From the NCBI GenBank assembly GCA_945883565.1, contig CAMCXO010000019.1:1-55594 (forward strand): a stretch of DNA of 55,594 nucleotides, given 5' to 3'. Positions within the stretch are counted from its first letter, which is position 1; each line of letters starts with the position of its first letter. Shown here piece after piece: positions 17,025 through 25,392 of this stretch. The stretch is from Chryseobacterium gleum (lineage in GTDB: Bacteria > Bacteroidota > Bacteroidia > Flavobacteriales > Schleiferiaceae). The position numbers were made by a program, and so were the translations under genes. A model generated the notes under the pieces. It saw only the letters and a list, made by a program, of their open reading frames with translations. It searched no databases and had not been told where the DNA came from.

Positions 17025-18527
17025 TTGTGGAAATTTGTTTTTGTAATCTGCTTTTTGACCATTGGCACTCTGGCCTTTGCACAAAAATCTGTGAGTAAAA
17101 TAACCATTAAACAAGCAGATAAGGGCTATTACAGGCAAAGCAATCCGCCCAAAAACCGTTTGGTTGGCCATGTTGTTTTCGAACACGATGGGGCACTTTT
17201 GTATTGCGATTCGGCTTGGCTTTATTCTGAAGCCAATAGGGTAGAAGCTTTTTCGAATGTGCGCATTGAACAAGACACTTTGTGGCTTTACAGCGATTAT
17301 CTAAATTACGATGGAACAACCCGTTTGGGTTTGGCCAAACGAAATGTGAAGCTTCAAGACCCCAGCATGAGCCTCACCACCGAGGCCATGGTTTTCGATC
17401 GTAACCAGAATATCGCATCTTACTCTACGGGAGGTACCATCGTAAACCAAAACAACACCTTGTTTAGCCAAATTGGCACCTATTTTACCCGTACTCAAAC
17501 CTTTCTGTTCCTAAATGAAGTAGAGCTCAAAAATCCAAAATACACCCTGTTAACCGATACATTAAACTACCAAACCGTTAACAGAATTGCACGATTTACA
17601 GGGCCCACCCGAATAATTTCTGACAGCAACAGCCGCATTTACAGCGAAAAAGGCCAATACGATACACGCAATGATTTGGCCATTTTCACCAAATCAAATG
17701 AGATTTGGAACGATGGCAAACAATTGAAAGGAGATAGTATTTTCTATAATAAAGCGATAGGCTTTGGACAGGTTTTTGGCCATATGTGGCTGCTCGATAC
17801 GGCCCAAAAATCGTTGGTAAGAGGGCAGCTGGGAGAGTATACCGAGAATCCGCAAACAGCCAAAGTACACGATTTGCCTTACTATGCCTTGTTCGACGAC
17901 ATAACGGATACGCTTTTTATTCATGGAGAATGGCTCAAATTCCAAACCGACACAGTAGGGGGCGATCTGCTGCAAATTTTTCCAAAAGTCGGCATCTTTA
18001 AAAGCGATTTACAAGGACGATGCGACTCGCTCATTTACTCGAGTATCGATTCGAGTTTTCGAATGTTCGAATCGCCGGTTTTATGGTCAGACGAATCACA
18101 AATTAGCGGCGACACCATAAAATTGGGTATGCGAAATGGGGCACTCGACAGCCTTTTTGTTTTAGGAAACGCCTTCACCATGTCGAGCGATACGCTAAAC
18201 CAATACAATCAGGTACGTGGCAAAAAAATGAAGGGTGATTTTGTTGACGGTCAGCTGCACAAAATGTACAGCTTCGGAAACGGCCAAACAGCCTATTACG
18301 CCAAAGAAGAAAATGGAGATTACATTGGTTTATACCGGGCTGATTGCTCTAACATTCTTATTCATTTTGCCAATAAGAAGGTAAATAGGGTGAGTTTTTT
18401 GGTGAAACCCGATTCCAAATTGTACCCAATGAGTAAAATCCCGCCTGAGGAACAACAACTAAGTGGCTTTAATCCACGTTTTTTGGAGCGTCCTAAGAGC
18501 AAAAACGATATTTTTTTGTTAAATTGA
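17025..18527 (+). CDS. OstA-like periplasmic protein (LptA/LptD N-terminal type)
   Basis: TTG 17025 is preferred because it starts just after the purA stop and gives a signal peptide (LWKFVFVICFLTIGTLAFAQ); the frame also extends back to GTG 17007 inside purA. About 500 residues of repeated beta-strands follow the OstA pattern: NRLVGHVVFEHDGALLYCDSAWLY, NRVEAFSNVRIEQ, LWLYSDYLNYDGTTRLGLAKRNV. LptA-type OstA domains carry lipopolysaccharide across the periplasm. The length is well above E. coli LptA (about 185 residues) and implies several jellyroll units, as seen in Bacteroidota. No LptD barrel is present. Confidence 0.85.
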   Translation: MWKFVFVICFLTIGTLAFAQKSVSKITIKQADKGYYRQSNPPKNRLVGHVVFEHDGALLYCDSAWLYSEANRVEAFSNVRIEQDTLWLYSDYLNYDGTTRLGLAKRNVKLQDPSMSLTTEAMVFDRNQNIASYSTGGTIVNQNNTLFSQIGTYFTRTQTFLFLNEVELKNPKYTLLTDTLNYQTVNRIARFTGPTRIISDSNSRIYSEKGQYDTRNDLAIFTKSNEIWNDGKQLKGDSIFYNKAIGFGQVFGHMWLLDTAQKSLVRGQLGEYTENPQTAKVHDLPYYALFDDITDTLFIHGEWLKFQTDTVGGDLLQIFPKVGIFKSDLQGRCDSLIYSSIDSSFRMFESPVLWSDESQISGDTIKLGMRNGALDSLFVLGNAFTMSSDTLNQYNQVRGKKMKGDFVDGQLHKMYSFGNGQTAYYAKEENGDYIGLYRADCSNILIHFANKKVNRVSFLVKPDSKLYPMSKIPPEEQQLSGFNPRFLERPKSKNDIFLLN

Positions 18528-18530
18528 AGC

Positions 18531-19721
18531 GTGAAAAAACTCTTTACTTCTATCATCCTAATGGTTCTAGCAGGATTTGCTTTGGCATCTCAACCTGTAT
18601 TCATGCCTATTCGTTCGGGTGAAGATTTAACCAAGGTTCAAAACGAGGCATTGGCTTTGAACGCACCGTATTTGATTTTTGCCTGCAGTCAAGTCGAATT
18701 TGATTGTAAATCATTTAAACGTACACTTGCTAAAAACGATTTAGGTAAATTTTGGTCAGAAAATTTCGTCTTGGCCGAAATGGATGTTTACAGTGGTTAT
18801 GGATATGCATGGATTCAAACTGTAGGCGTTGAAAACTATCCTGTAGCCGTTTGGTATAATTCTAAAGGCAAGGCACTTCAAAAACTTGAAGGGACTGTAA
18901 ACGACAGCCTTTGGCTTCAGAGCTCCATCTCGGCTCAGGCTCGATTTCAGGCCTACGATCAACTTGAATCGGCTTATGAAAGCGGTCGACTTCGAAAAAA
19001 CGGGAAATTGGCATGGACAGAAATCTTAGAACTCAATGGGAAATCGATAGAAGCCGAGGCATTAGCCCGTGAATTGCTTAAAAGCTTGTCACCGGCCGAA
19101 TTCGGAAAACTAGAATACCTCAACCTCATTTTTCGCTACGGCTTAGATGCTGCCGATCAGGTGCTTCCTTATGTTTTAGACCATCACGATTATTTTTCCA
19201 GGCAGAATCCCAATTTCCCCCTAATAGAGTATTTGACCGATGCCTATGCCTACAATATGGAGTTGGCTATTTACGGAAAAGACAGCCTGAGGGCAGATTA
19301 CATATCTACCCATCTTAGCCCAAAACTAGACGCCAACAATGCGAAGCTGAATGCCATAAGCACAAATCTTTTTTTTGCTCGCGAAACATCTAATTGGCCT
19401 AAATGGGCATATTTGTTGAAAAAACATTCAACAGAACCTACTGTTTGCCGCGATTTGTATTTAACCCAATGTTTGCAGTTAGCCGGTGATTCGGTTTTTA
19501 ATATCTGGCTGAGCGGGCATTTGGCAAAACAAGAAAGTTGTTTGGAGGCTTATGATTCAAACATTATTTTGGCCTTGGCACAGCGAAATTTGGGGCAATA
19601 TGCTTTAGCTGAAAGTGCCTTGAACCAAGCCGAAAGCCTTGCTTTAGATTCAAAACAGCAAGAAGAACTCCGATTATTTAGAAGCCGGTTGCAGGCAGAA
19701 AGAAGATTAAAGGAAAGGTGA
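18531..19721 (+). CDS. Exported thioredoxin-fold protein with helical repeats
   Basis: The start is GTG 18531, three bases after the OstA-like stop, so the two are likely cotranscribed. A signal peptide (residues 1-20) is followed by a thioredoxin-like part (about 25-130): the strand APYLIFACSQVEFDCKSFKR sits where other family members have WCxxCK, and cis-Pro is seen in VENYPVAVWY. Only the second Cys of the active pair aligns (EFDC), so it should not work as a dithiol oxidoreductase. Residues 150-396 are alpha-helical and TPR-like near the end (AQRNLGQYALAESALNQAESLAL). Function unknown; periplasmic by prediction. Confidence 0.65.
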   Translation: MKKLFTSIILMVLAGFALASQPVFMPIRSGEDLTKVQNEALALNAPYLIFACSQVEFDCKSFKRTLAKNDLGKFWSENFVLAEMDVYSGYGYAWIQTVGVENYPVAVWYNSKGKALQKLEGTVNDSLWLQSSISAQARFQAYDQLESAYESGRLRKNGKLAWTEILELNGKSIEAEALARELLKSLSPAEFGKLEYLNLIFRYGLDAADQVLPYVLDHHDYFSRQNPNFPLIEYLTDAYAYNMELAIYGKDSLRADYISTHLSPKLDANNAKLNAISTNLFFARETSNWPKWAYLLKKHSTEPTVCRDLYLTQCLQLAGDSVFNIWLSGHLAKQESCLEAYDSNIILALAQRNLGQYALAESALNQAESLALDSKQQEELRLFRSRLQAERRLKER

Positions 19722-19755
19722 AGCGCAAAAGTATAGGCTGCTGACTTTTTGAGGT

Positions 19756-20526
19756 TTAATGCTTTAATGCAACATAAAGCAACTCCCCTTTTGGCAGCGC
19801 ATAGCGTTCAAATTGTGCGGTGCTTATTTCTTTTGAAACATCCCAAACTTTTACTTTAAAGCCGGATGCTTCTAAGCGTTCGGGATAATCTTGTCCGTAC
19901 ATACGCAAATGGTCATACTGTCCAAACAACCGTTCCCTTTCCGCACGATCGGTAATACTTGGGTCCTCAAGTGTTTTTTCCCAATCGTTTCGCATAGGTA
20001 CCTGAATAATGGCAAAACCACCTGATTTTAATACCCTATAAATTTCGCGCAAGGCTTTCATATCATCAGGAACATGTTCCAAAACATGGTTGCAAAACAC
20101 CACATCAAACACTTCTTTCTCAAAGGGCATTTGCTGAACATCTAACTTAACATCGGCCAATGGAGATTCCCAATCGGCCGTGGTATAGGTTAGGTTATTC
20201 ATTTTTTTAAATCGCTTAACAAAACATTGTTCCGGTGCAATGTGTAAAACATGGCGTTTGGCGGTAAAGAAATTGGTGTGAAGTTTTAGGTAAAGCCACA
20301 TCAATCTGTGGCGTTCAAGAGAGTGCGATACCGGAGCCAGAGCATTAGGCCGTTGTTCTCCATATCCATAGGGCAAAAGCTTTCGGTACGTTCTACCATC
20401 AATCGGATCTTCAAAACGGTTCCCGGCTAAAAACAAAGGAGCTATGTATTTAAAAACATAGCTCAATCTTATGAGAAATGGGCGGGGAATGGTATTTAGG
20501 GCAAACTTATATAAGCCTTTAAGCAT
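19756..20526 (-). CDS. Class I SAM-dependent methyltransferase
   Basis: ATG 20526 is used (256 residues); the frame opens at TTG 20550 inside map. The SAM-binding fold is clear: VLHIAPEQCFVKRF (motif I position, with Glu-Gln instead of Gly-x-Gly), then VKLDVQQMPFEKEVFDVVFCNHVLEHVPDDMKAL and the post-motif LKSGGFAIIQVPM. This is a type 11 methyltransferase, often acting on lipids, glycans or small molecules; the substrate is not deducible. It is the last gene of the gpmI-HAD-map operon, starting 17 bases after the map stop. It converges on the 18531 gene. Confidence 0.85.
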   Translation of the reverse strand: MLKGLYKFALNTIPRPFLIRLSYVFKYIAPLFLAGNRFEDPIDGRTYRKLLPYGYGEQRPNALAPVSHSLERHRLMWLYLKLHTNFFTAKRHVLHIAPEQCFVKRFKKMNNLTYTTADWESPLADVKLDVQQMPFEKEVFDVVFCNHVLEHVPDDMKALREIYRVLKSGGFAIIQVPMRNDWEKTLEDPSITDRAERERLFGQYDHLRMYGQDYPERLEASGFKVKVWDVSKEISTAQFERYALPKGELLYVALKH

Positions 20527-20542
20527 GTTAGTGTGAATGAAA

Positions 20543-21325
20543 TCAAGCAAAAGGATTTCCGGTTATGGCCCAAATGGGGTCAAAAGATGAAAGAATGTCG
20601 GGTTTACCGTCTACAATAGCCACATCGTGCTCATAATGGGCACTGGGTTTTCCATCATGGGTTACAATGCTCCAACCGTCTTTCAGTTGTTTTACTCGGT
20701 GGGTTCCCATATTAATCATGGGCTCAATGGCTACTACCATGCCTTCTTTTAAGAGATGTCCCTTTCCCTTTTTACCGTAATTGGGCATTTGAGGGTCTTC
20801 GTGCATGCTCTTGCCCAAACCATGTCCAACCAGCTCTCTTACCACGCCATAACCGTGGCGGGTGGCATGTAATTCTATAGCAAAACCCACATCTCCCGTG
20901 CGGTTTCCTTCAACAAAATGTTCGATGCCTAGAATTAAACATTCGTAAGTGGTTTTGCATAAAGCAAATACTTCGGGCGATGGTTCGCCGACCATAAAAG
21001 TATAGGCCTGATCGCCATAGTAGCCGTTTTTAAGCACACCACAATCAACCGAGATTATATCCCCCGATTCTAATGGCCTTTCATTCGGAATGCCGTGAAC
21101 CACTTGTTCGTTTACCGAAATGCACAAACTGTTTGGAAAATTGTAAAGCCCTAAAAAGCCTGGAATGCCGCCTTGATCTCTTATAAATGCCTCAGCCATT
21201 TTGTCCAGGTGCAAGGGCGTTACACCGGGTTTAATTTCGGCAGCCAAAAGACCTAATGTATTGGAAGCCAAAAGCGCGCTTTCGCGCATAATTTCAATTT
21301 CTTCCCGGGTTTTATAATGTATCAT
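20543..21325 (-). CDS. map: Type I methionine aminopeptidase
   Basis: The product has 260 residues. The pita-bread metal ligands are all present: the two Asp in DCGVLKNGYYGDQAYTF, His in GHGLGKSMHEDP, Glu in VVAIEPMIN and Glu in YEHDVAIV. The substrate-side His lies in QVVHGIPNERPL. The enzyme removes the initiator Met from new proteins. Its ATG overlaps the stop of the HAD gene as ATGA. The N-terminus lacks a zinc-finger extension, as expected for the short bacterial form. Confidence 0.96.
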   Translation of the reverse strand: MIHYKTREEIEIMRESALLASNTLGLLAAEIKPGVTPLHLDKMAEAFIRDQGGIPGFLGLYNFPNSLCISVNEQVVHGIPNERPLESGDIISVDCGVLKNGYYGDQAYTFMVGEPSPEVFALCKTTYECLILGIEHFVEGNRTGDVGFAIELHATRHGYGVVRELVGHGLGKSMHEDPQMPNYGKKGKGHLLKEGMVVAIEPMINMGTHRVKQLKDGWSIVTHDGKPSAHYEHDVAIVDGKPDILSSFDPIWAITGNPFA

Positions 21326-21747
21326 TTTCCGAATCCAAAAAAACCTCGTCTGCGAGGGGTTTTCAACTTAATTCTTTGTGAGTCTTGTGTGTCTTGACTT
21401 AAACTCTGATAGATTTCTCCCCAACCTGGAAAACCACCAAAGTTGCGGTCGTCAATAAATAAATCGGCATGAATTTTCCGCCCGGTTTCCCGGTCATTCA
21501 GGTTTTCTTCCGGAAATCCTTTATTTACAGCGTAAAACTCTATTCCATTTTCTCGGCAAAAATGAACCGCTTCGTCAAGCTTGCGGTTCACTCTGTAGGT
21601 CCATAAAACCAATCTATGCCCATCTTTTTGCAACATTTTGAGGGTTTCAAAAGCGAAAGGCATGGGTTTACCTATTCCAGGGTAACGGTCTTCTACAATG
21701 GTACCATCGAAATCGACCGCTATAACCAGCGATTTTTGGGGAATCAT
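21322..21747 (-). CDS. HAD-superfamily hydrolase, small (BT0820-like)
   Basis: The product has 141 residues. Motif I is VDFDGTIVED with nucleophile Asp; motif II is LVLWTYR; motif IV is ADLFIDDRNFGG. There is no cap domain, so it should act on a large or protein-bound phosphate, or on nucleotides. It overlaps gpmI and map by 4 bases (ATGA) on either side, so it is made together with them. The role in this operon is not known. The C-terminal end is basic (KLKTPRRRGFFGFGK). Confidence 0.85.
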   Translation of the reverse strand: MIPQKSLVIAVDFDGTIVEDRYPGIGKPMPFAFETLKMLQKDGHRLVLWTYRVNRKLDEAVHFCRENGIEFYAVNKGFPEENLNDRETGRKIHADLFIDDRNFGGFPGWGEIYQSLSQDTQDSQRIKLKTPRRRGFFGFGK

Positions 21748-23258
21748 ATGACGATTAGGCTTGAGCCGCTCATAGCAGCAGGTTTTTCAATATTCATGAG
21801 GTGCAAAAGGGTAGGGGCAACATCGCCCAATACACCCGGCCTCAATTGAAAGTTGGTTTTTAACGGACTTAAAACAAAACAAGGCACCGGTTGCGTGGTA
21901 TGTGCGGTATTGGGACTTCCGTCAGGGTTTTGCATGCAATCGGCATTGCCGTGATCGGCCAAAATAATAAGGTGATATCCTTTGTCCAGGGCTTTTTCAA
22001 CCACTGCTTTTGCGCAAGCATCTACCGTTTCGCAAGCCCTAATAGCAGCCTGCATATTTCCGGTATGGCCTACCATATCGGGATTGGCAAAATTGAGACA
22101 TACAAAATCCGGCAGATGGTTATCTATTTCCTCTATAATTTGGTCTCTAATATCGAATGCAGCCATTTCAGGTTGCAAATCGTAAGTAGCCACTTTTGGC
22201 GATGGGCACATTATGCGCTTTTCACCATCAAATGGTTCTTCACGTCCGCCCGAAAAAAAGAAAGTAACGTGAGGATATTTTTCTGTTTCGGCTATTCGAA
22301 CCTGAGTTTTACCATTTTTCGATAAAACTTCACCCAAGGTTTCGTTTAAATTGTCTTTTTCGTAGACCACTTCCACATTTTGAAAGGCGTCGTCGTAACG
22401 GCTCAACGTAATATAATCGAGCAACATTTTATACATGCCAAATTCAGGCAAGTCGGTTTGAGTTAAAACCTGGGTAATTTGTCTGCCTCTGTCTGTTCTA
22501 AAGTTAAAGCACACCACTGTATCGCCGGCTTCTATGTTTGCCTCTGTTCCAATCACACAGGGTAAAATAAATTCATCACTTATTCCTTGGGCATAGCTTT
22601 GAGAAATGGCTGCTTCTACGTTATCAAACCTTTGTCCTTCGCCTTTAACCAATAAGTTGTAGGCTTTTAGAACCCTTTCCCAGCGTTTATCGCGATCCAT
22701 GGCATAGTATCGGCCAATAATACTGCCCACCCGTCCAGTGGTTTTTTCGCAATGTGCCTCAATTTCTTTTATAAAACCCAAACCGCTGTTAGGATCACAA
22801 TCGCGGCCATCGGTAAAGGCATGTACAAACACCTTTTCCAAACCGAACGATTTTGCCAGGTTCAGCAAGGCTTTTAAATGGTTTAGATGGGCATGCACAC
22901 CGCCATCAGAAACCAGACCCATCAGGTGTAGTTTTTTACCACTTTTGGCCGCTTTTTCGAAGGCATTACACAAAACGGGTTCTTTGTAAAAATCACCGTT
23001 TTCAACCGCTAAGTTAATTTTCACTAAATCTTGATAAACCACTCTACCCGCACCTAGATTCATATGGCCTACCTCCGAATTGCCCATTTGGCCTTCAGGC
23101 AAGCCAACAGCGAGAGCACTGGCTTCTAATTGTGTATGCGGGTAATTTTGATAAAGGCTATCAATAAAAGGGGTTTGAGCTAAATCAATAGCCGAAACTT
23201 TCGGATCGGCGGCTATGCCCCAACCGTCGAGTATCATTAAAATGGCGCGTGCTGTCAA
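21744..23258 (-). CDS. gpmI: Cofactor-independent phosphoglycerate mutase
   Basis: The product has 504 residues, family length. TTG 23258 is the start; the next in-frame ATG falls inside the active-site motif ILMILDGWGIA. The catalytic Ser is in GQMGNSEVGHMNLGAGR. Metal ligands appear in HAFTDGRDCDP and, near the end, in LADHGNAD and NTAHTTQPV. The enzyme interconverts 3- and 2-phosphoglycerate with two Mn ions. First gene of the operon gpmI-HAD-map-methyltransferase. Confidence 0.96.
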   Translation of the reverse strand: MTARAILMILDGWGIAADPKVSAIDLAQTPFIDSLYQNYPHTQLEASALAVGLPEGQMGNSEVGHMNLGAGRVVYQDLVKINLAVENGDFYKEPVLCNAFEKAAKSGKKLHLMGLVSDGGVHAHLNHLKALLNLAKSFGLEKVFVHAFTDGRDCDPNSGLGFIKEIEAHCEKTTGRVGSIIGRYYAMDRDKRWERVLKAYNLLVKGEGQRFDNVEAAISQSYAQGISDEFILPCVIGTEANIEAGDTVVCFNFRTDRGRQITQVLTQTDLPEFGMYKMLLDYITLSRYDDAFQNVEVVYEKDNLNETLGEVLSKNGKTQVRIAETEKYPHVTFFFSGGREEPFDGEKRIMCPSPKVATYDLQPEMAAFDIRDQIIEEIDNHLPDFVCLNFANPDMVGHTGNMQAAIRACETVDACAKAVVEKALDKGYHLIILADHGNADCMQNPDGSPNTAHTTQPVPCFVLSPLKTNFQLRPGVLGDVAPTLLHLMNIEKPAAMSGSSLIVI

Positions 23259-23272
23259 CGGAATATTTTTGG

Positions 23273-23280
23273 CAAAAGTA
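23273..23280 (-). promoter_or_regulatory. -7 box for the gpmI operon
   Basis: On the minus strand the sequence is TACTTTTG (TANNTTTG consensus), ending 14 bases before the TTG start of gpmI. A predicted start site near 23266 would leave only about 8 bases of leader. No -33 TTTG is found at the usual distance. Confidence 0.4.
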
Positions 23281-23382
23281 AGTTTTAATGGGGCATGTGT
23301 CTATTTTGCCAAATCATTAGATAAGTTCTTATTAAACTTTTGCATATTGTTTACCCCTATGTTTTGTGCTGATCCTTCTGCT

Positions 23383-24537
23383 TTAGAAAGCCTCTGTTAA
23401 TAGGATGTAAAAACCATACGAGTTCTCTCCAAATCCTAAGTCAAATCGAATATTCAATTTTTCAGATGCATCGGCCATATACCTAAATCCAACCCCATAG
23501 CTGTATTTAATTCGGTTCACTTCTAAGGGTATTTCTTGACTAAAAACCTCCCCCAAACCACTAAACACGGTCATTCCAAAGCGCTTATAAACAGGAAATC
23601 TATATTCCAATTGGGTTGCCATGAAATTTTTATCTCGATATCTGTAAGAAGGATAGCCTCTTAATATCTGATCACTGCCCAATCGGGGCATATCGAGAAA
23701 AGGCACTTCTCCGGTCGAAAAAATAGCCCGGGTATTCCAGGCTAAAGTGGTTTTTCTGGCCATTGGAAAGTAACGGTTGAATTCTATTTGCATACGACCA
23801 TAATCAAATGTTCCACCCAAAAAAGGCAGGTTCCAAAAAGCATTTACTTCCAAATACATGCCTTTTTGAGCATTTATAACATTATCGCGGGTGTCGAAAA
23901 CCGAAACAATGCCTGGGCCAATGGCCAATCCACCATCGTAGCCGGTTATGTTGCCATTGTTTAACTGTCCGTCTATACTTCGCTCAAAATCAAATTCTTT
24001 TTCTATATTAAAATTCATTCCTAAAAACCACGATTTTGCAAACTTTCTCAAAGCCAAAAATTTCATCGAGAACAATTTGTATTCGAATCGCTCTTCATTT
24101 TCTTTTAAACTGTTGTTGCCGATGCCGTAAAACCGATCGGGAAAGTTTCTAAACCTTAATTCACCTTTAAATAAATAGCGCTCGCCTTCAGTAAAAACGT
24201 TCCACGAACTCCATAGGTCGAGCTGTTTGTTTTGGGTATAGTCGGCCAGTAATTTTATATAGCTCAATCGTGTGGCCGAGTTATCTGCGCCTAAATGAAA
24301 ATAATATACGCCCATGGCACCGGCTGCAAAACGGGTATCCGGGGTGTAATAAAGCAAAGGCAACAACAAAAGGCCTTCTCGCTTGGCTTTAGGCAAAGTG
24401 TCTTCGGCCAAAGGCTTAAATGGATTTAAAATAAGCTGCCCCTGTGCATTAAAATTTGACCAAAACATTAAGAAAAATAACAGCCAAAGGCTGGCGGCAT
24501 TGGAAGGAAATAAACTGCCTTTTAATGATTTCTTCAT
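23383..24537 (-). CDS. BamA/Omp85-superfamily outer-membrane barrel
   Basis: The product has 384 residues. A signal sequence is present (about residues 15-33). The rest is amphipathic beta-strand with the D15 surface-antigen features: VSVFDTRDNVINAQKGMYLEV, the lid-loop motif GSDQILRGYPSYRYRD and a final strand ending in an aromatic residue. There is no POTRA domain, so it is the short BamA-like type common in Bacteroidota (sometimes annotated as surface antigen). The role is unknown; it may be a pore or a transporter for a surface protein. It overlaps the sulfotransferase gene by ATGA and forms an operon with it. Confidence 0.83.
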   Translation of the reverse strand: MKKSLKGSLFPSNAASLWLLFFLMFWSNFNAQGQLILNPFKPLAEDTLPKAKREGLLLLPLLYYTPDTRFAAGAMGVYYFHLGADNSATRLSYIKLLADYTQNKQLDLWSSWNVFTEGERYLFKGELRFRNFPDRFYGIGNNSLKENEERFEYKLFSMKFLALRKFAKSWFLGMNFNIEKEFDFERSIDGQLNNGNITGYDGGLAIGPGIVSVFDTRDNVINAQKGMYLEVNAFWNLPFLGGTFDYGRMQIEFNRYFPMARKTTLAWNTRAIFSTGEVPFLDMPRLGSDQILRGYPSYRYRDKNFMATQLEYRFPVYKRFGMTVFSGLGEVFSQEIPLEVNRIKYSYGVGFRYMADASEKLNIRFDLGFGENSYGFYILLTEAF

Positions 24538-25283
24538 TTGGGTTTTTTTAATAGAATATATAAGGGGTCAAGATGCTTGTACATTAGGTTTAAAACCCGA
24601 AACGCAGCCGGCGATGGTTTTGGTTTCAAATACTTAATTTTTTCTTTGAAATGGTGGTTTAAAGTCCAAATGTAAAGGCCTATCTCTGGCGCAAGAACTT
24701 CTTGAGCCAATGCTTTTTCTTCTGGCCCGATAATGGGTTTGGTTGATTGAAAATTAGCCGGGTGGTAAACAGGCCACCGTTTCCAGTTTAATGCTGCTGA
24801 AAAGCTCAAAAGACCAAGCTCAAATTCTTCTACAGGTGCTAAAAGCAAAAAATATTTATCAATATTGGTTTTTGCTTGTTCAAGCATTTCAAAGGCCTTA
24901 TCCCCCAAATTGTCGTGTCCAACTAAAAAACGCAGTTGTAAATTATACCCCCACTTGTGCTGTAAAAACTGCTCCCAGCTTTGTATTTCTATGGGCAAAC
25001 GATTCAAGCTTTTTAAGTAGTGAAAATGCGACCAGGCGTGCGAAATAGGCTCTCTAATAAATCCGCAATACTTAAACTCACTGTTAACTTCACACTTTTC
25101 ATGAAACCCAAACCTAAAATGGCCAACATAGGCTTGGGCGTCTTTATTTTGAGGCCCATTTTCTACCTCTAAAGGATCATATACCGAAACCAACTTATTT
25201 CTATATTCACGTTCAAGTACTTGCCTAAAAGAGGTTCCGGCAGCTTTCGGTATATGCATGAAAAACATCTGCCCTTTTGCCAT
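24534..25283 (-). CDS. Sulfotransferase family 2 protein
   Basis: The frame opens at ATG 25283, but a -7 promoter box only 5 bases upstream suggests the start is ATG 25268 or the next Met (residues 6 or 9). The 5'-phosphosulfate loop is FFMHIPKAAGTSFR and the 3'-phosphate segment is YCGFIREPISHAWSHFHYL. These are the PAPS-binding marks of carbohydrate sulfotransferases (family 2). It should add sulfate to a glycan or lipid, perhaps in the envelope. Its end overlaps the BamA-like gene. Confidence 0.85.
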   Translation of the reverse strand: MAKGQMFFMHIPKAAGTSFRQVLEREYRNKLVSVYDPLEVENGPQNKDAQAYVGHFRFGFHEKCEVNSEFKYCGFIREPISHAWSHFHYLKSLNRLPIEIQSWEQFLQHKWGYNLQLRFLVGHDNLGDKAFEMLEQAKTNIDKYFLLLAPVEEFELGLLSFSAALNWKRWPVYHPANFQSTKPIIGPEEKALAQEVLAPEIGLYIWTLNHHFKEKIKYLKPKPSPAAFRVLNLMYKHLDPLYILLKKPK

Positions 25284-25287
25284 GGCT

Positions 25288-25295
25288 CAAAGGTA
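25288..25295 (-). promoter_or_regulatory. -7 box for the sulfotransferase operon
   Basis: On the minus strand the bases read TACCTTTG (TANNTTTG). It sits 5 bases before ATG 25283, so the transcript would begin at about that codon; either the mRNA is leaderless or a later Met is the true start. Confidence 0.45.
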
Positions 25296-25365
25296 TGAGG
25301 CTGTATGGCCTAAACCTATCACCGGCAAGCTCCGTCTTATTCCCTTAAATGGCCATGCATTACCT

Positions 25366-25373
25366 TACTTTTG
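25366..25373 (+). promoter_or_regulatory. -7 box for the RND pump gene
   Basis: TACTTTTG matches TANNTTTG and ends 19 bases before TTG 25393, so the predicted start site is near 25380. It supports TTG as the start codon. No clear -33 box. Confidence 0.45.
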
Positions 25374-25392
25374 AATATCCAAATAGAATCGA

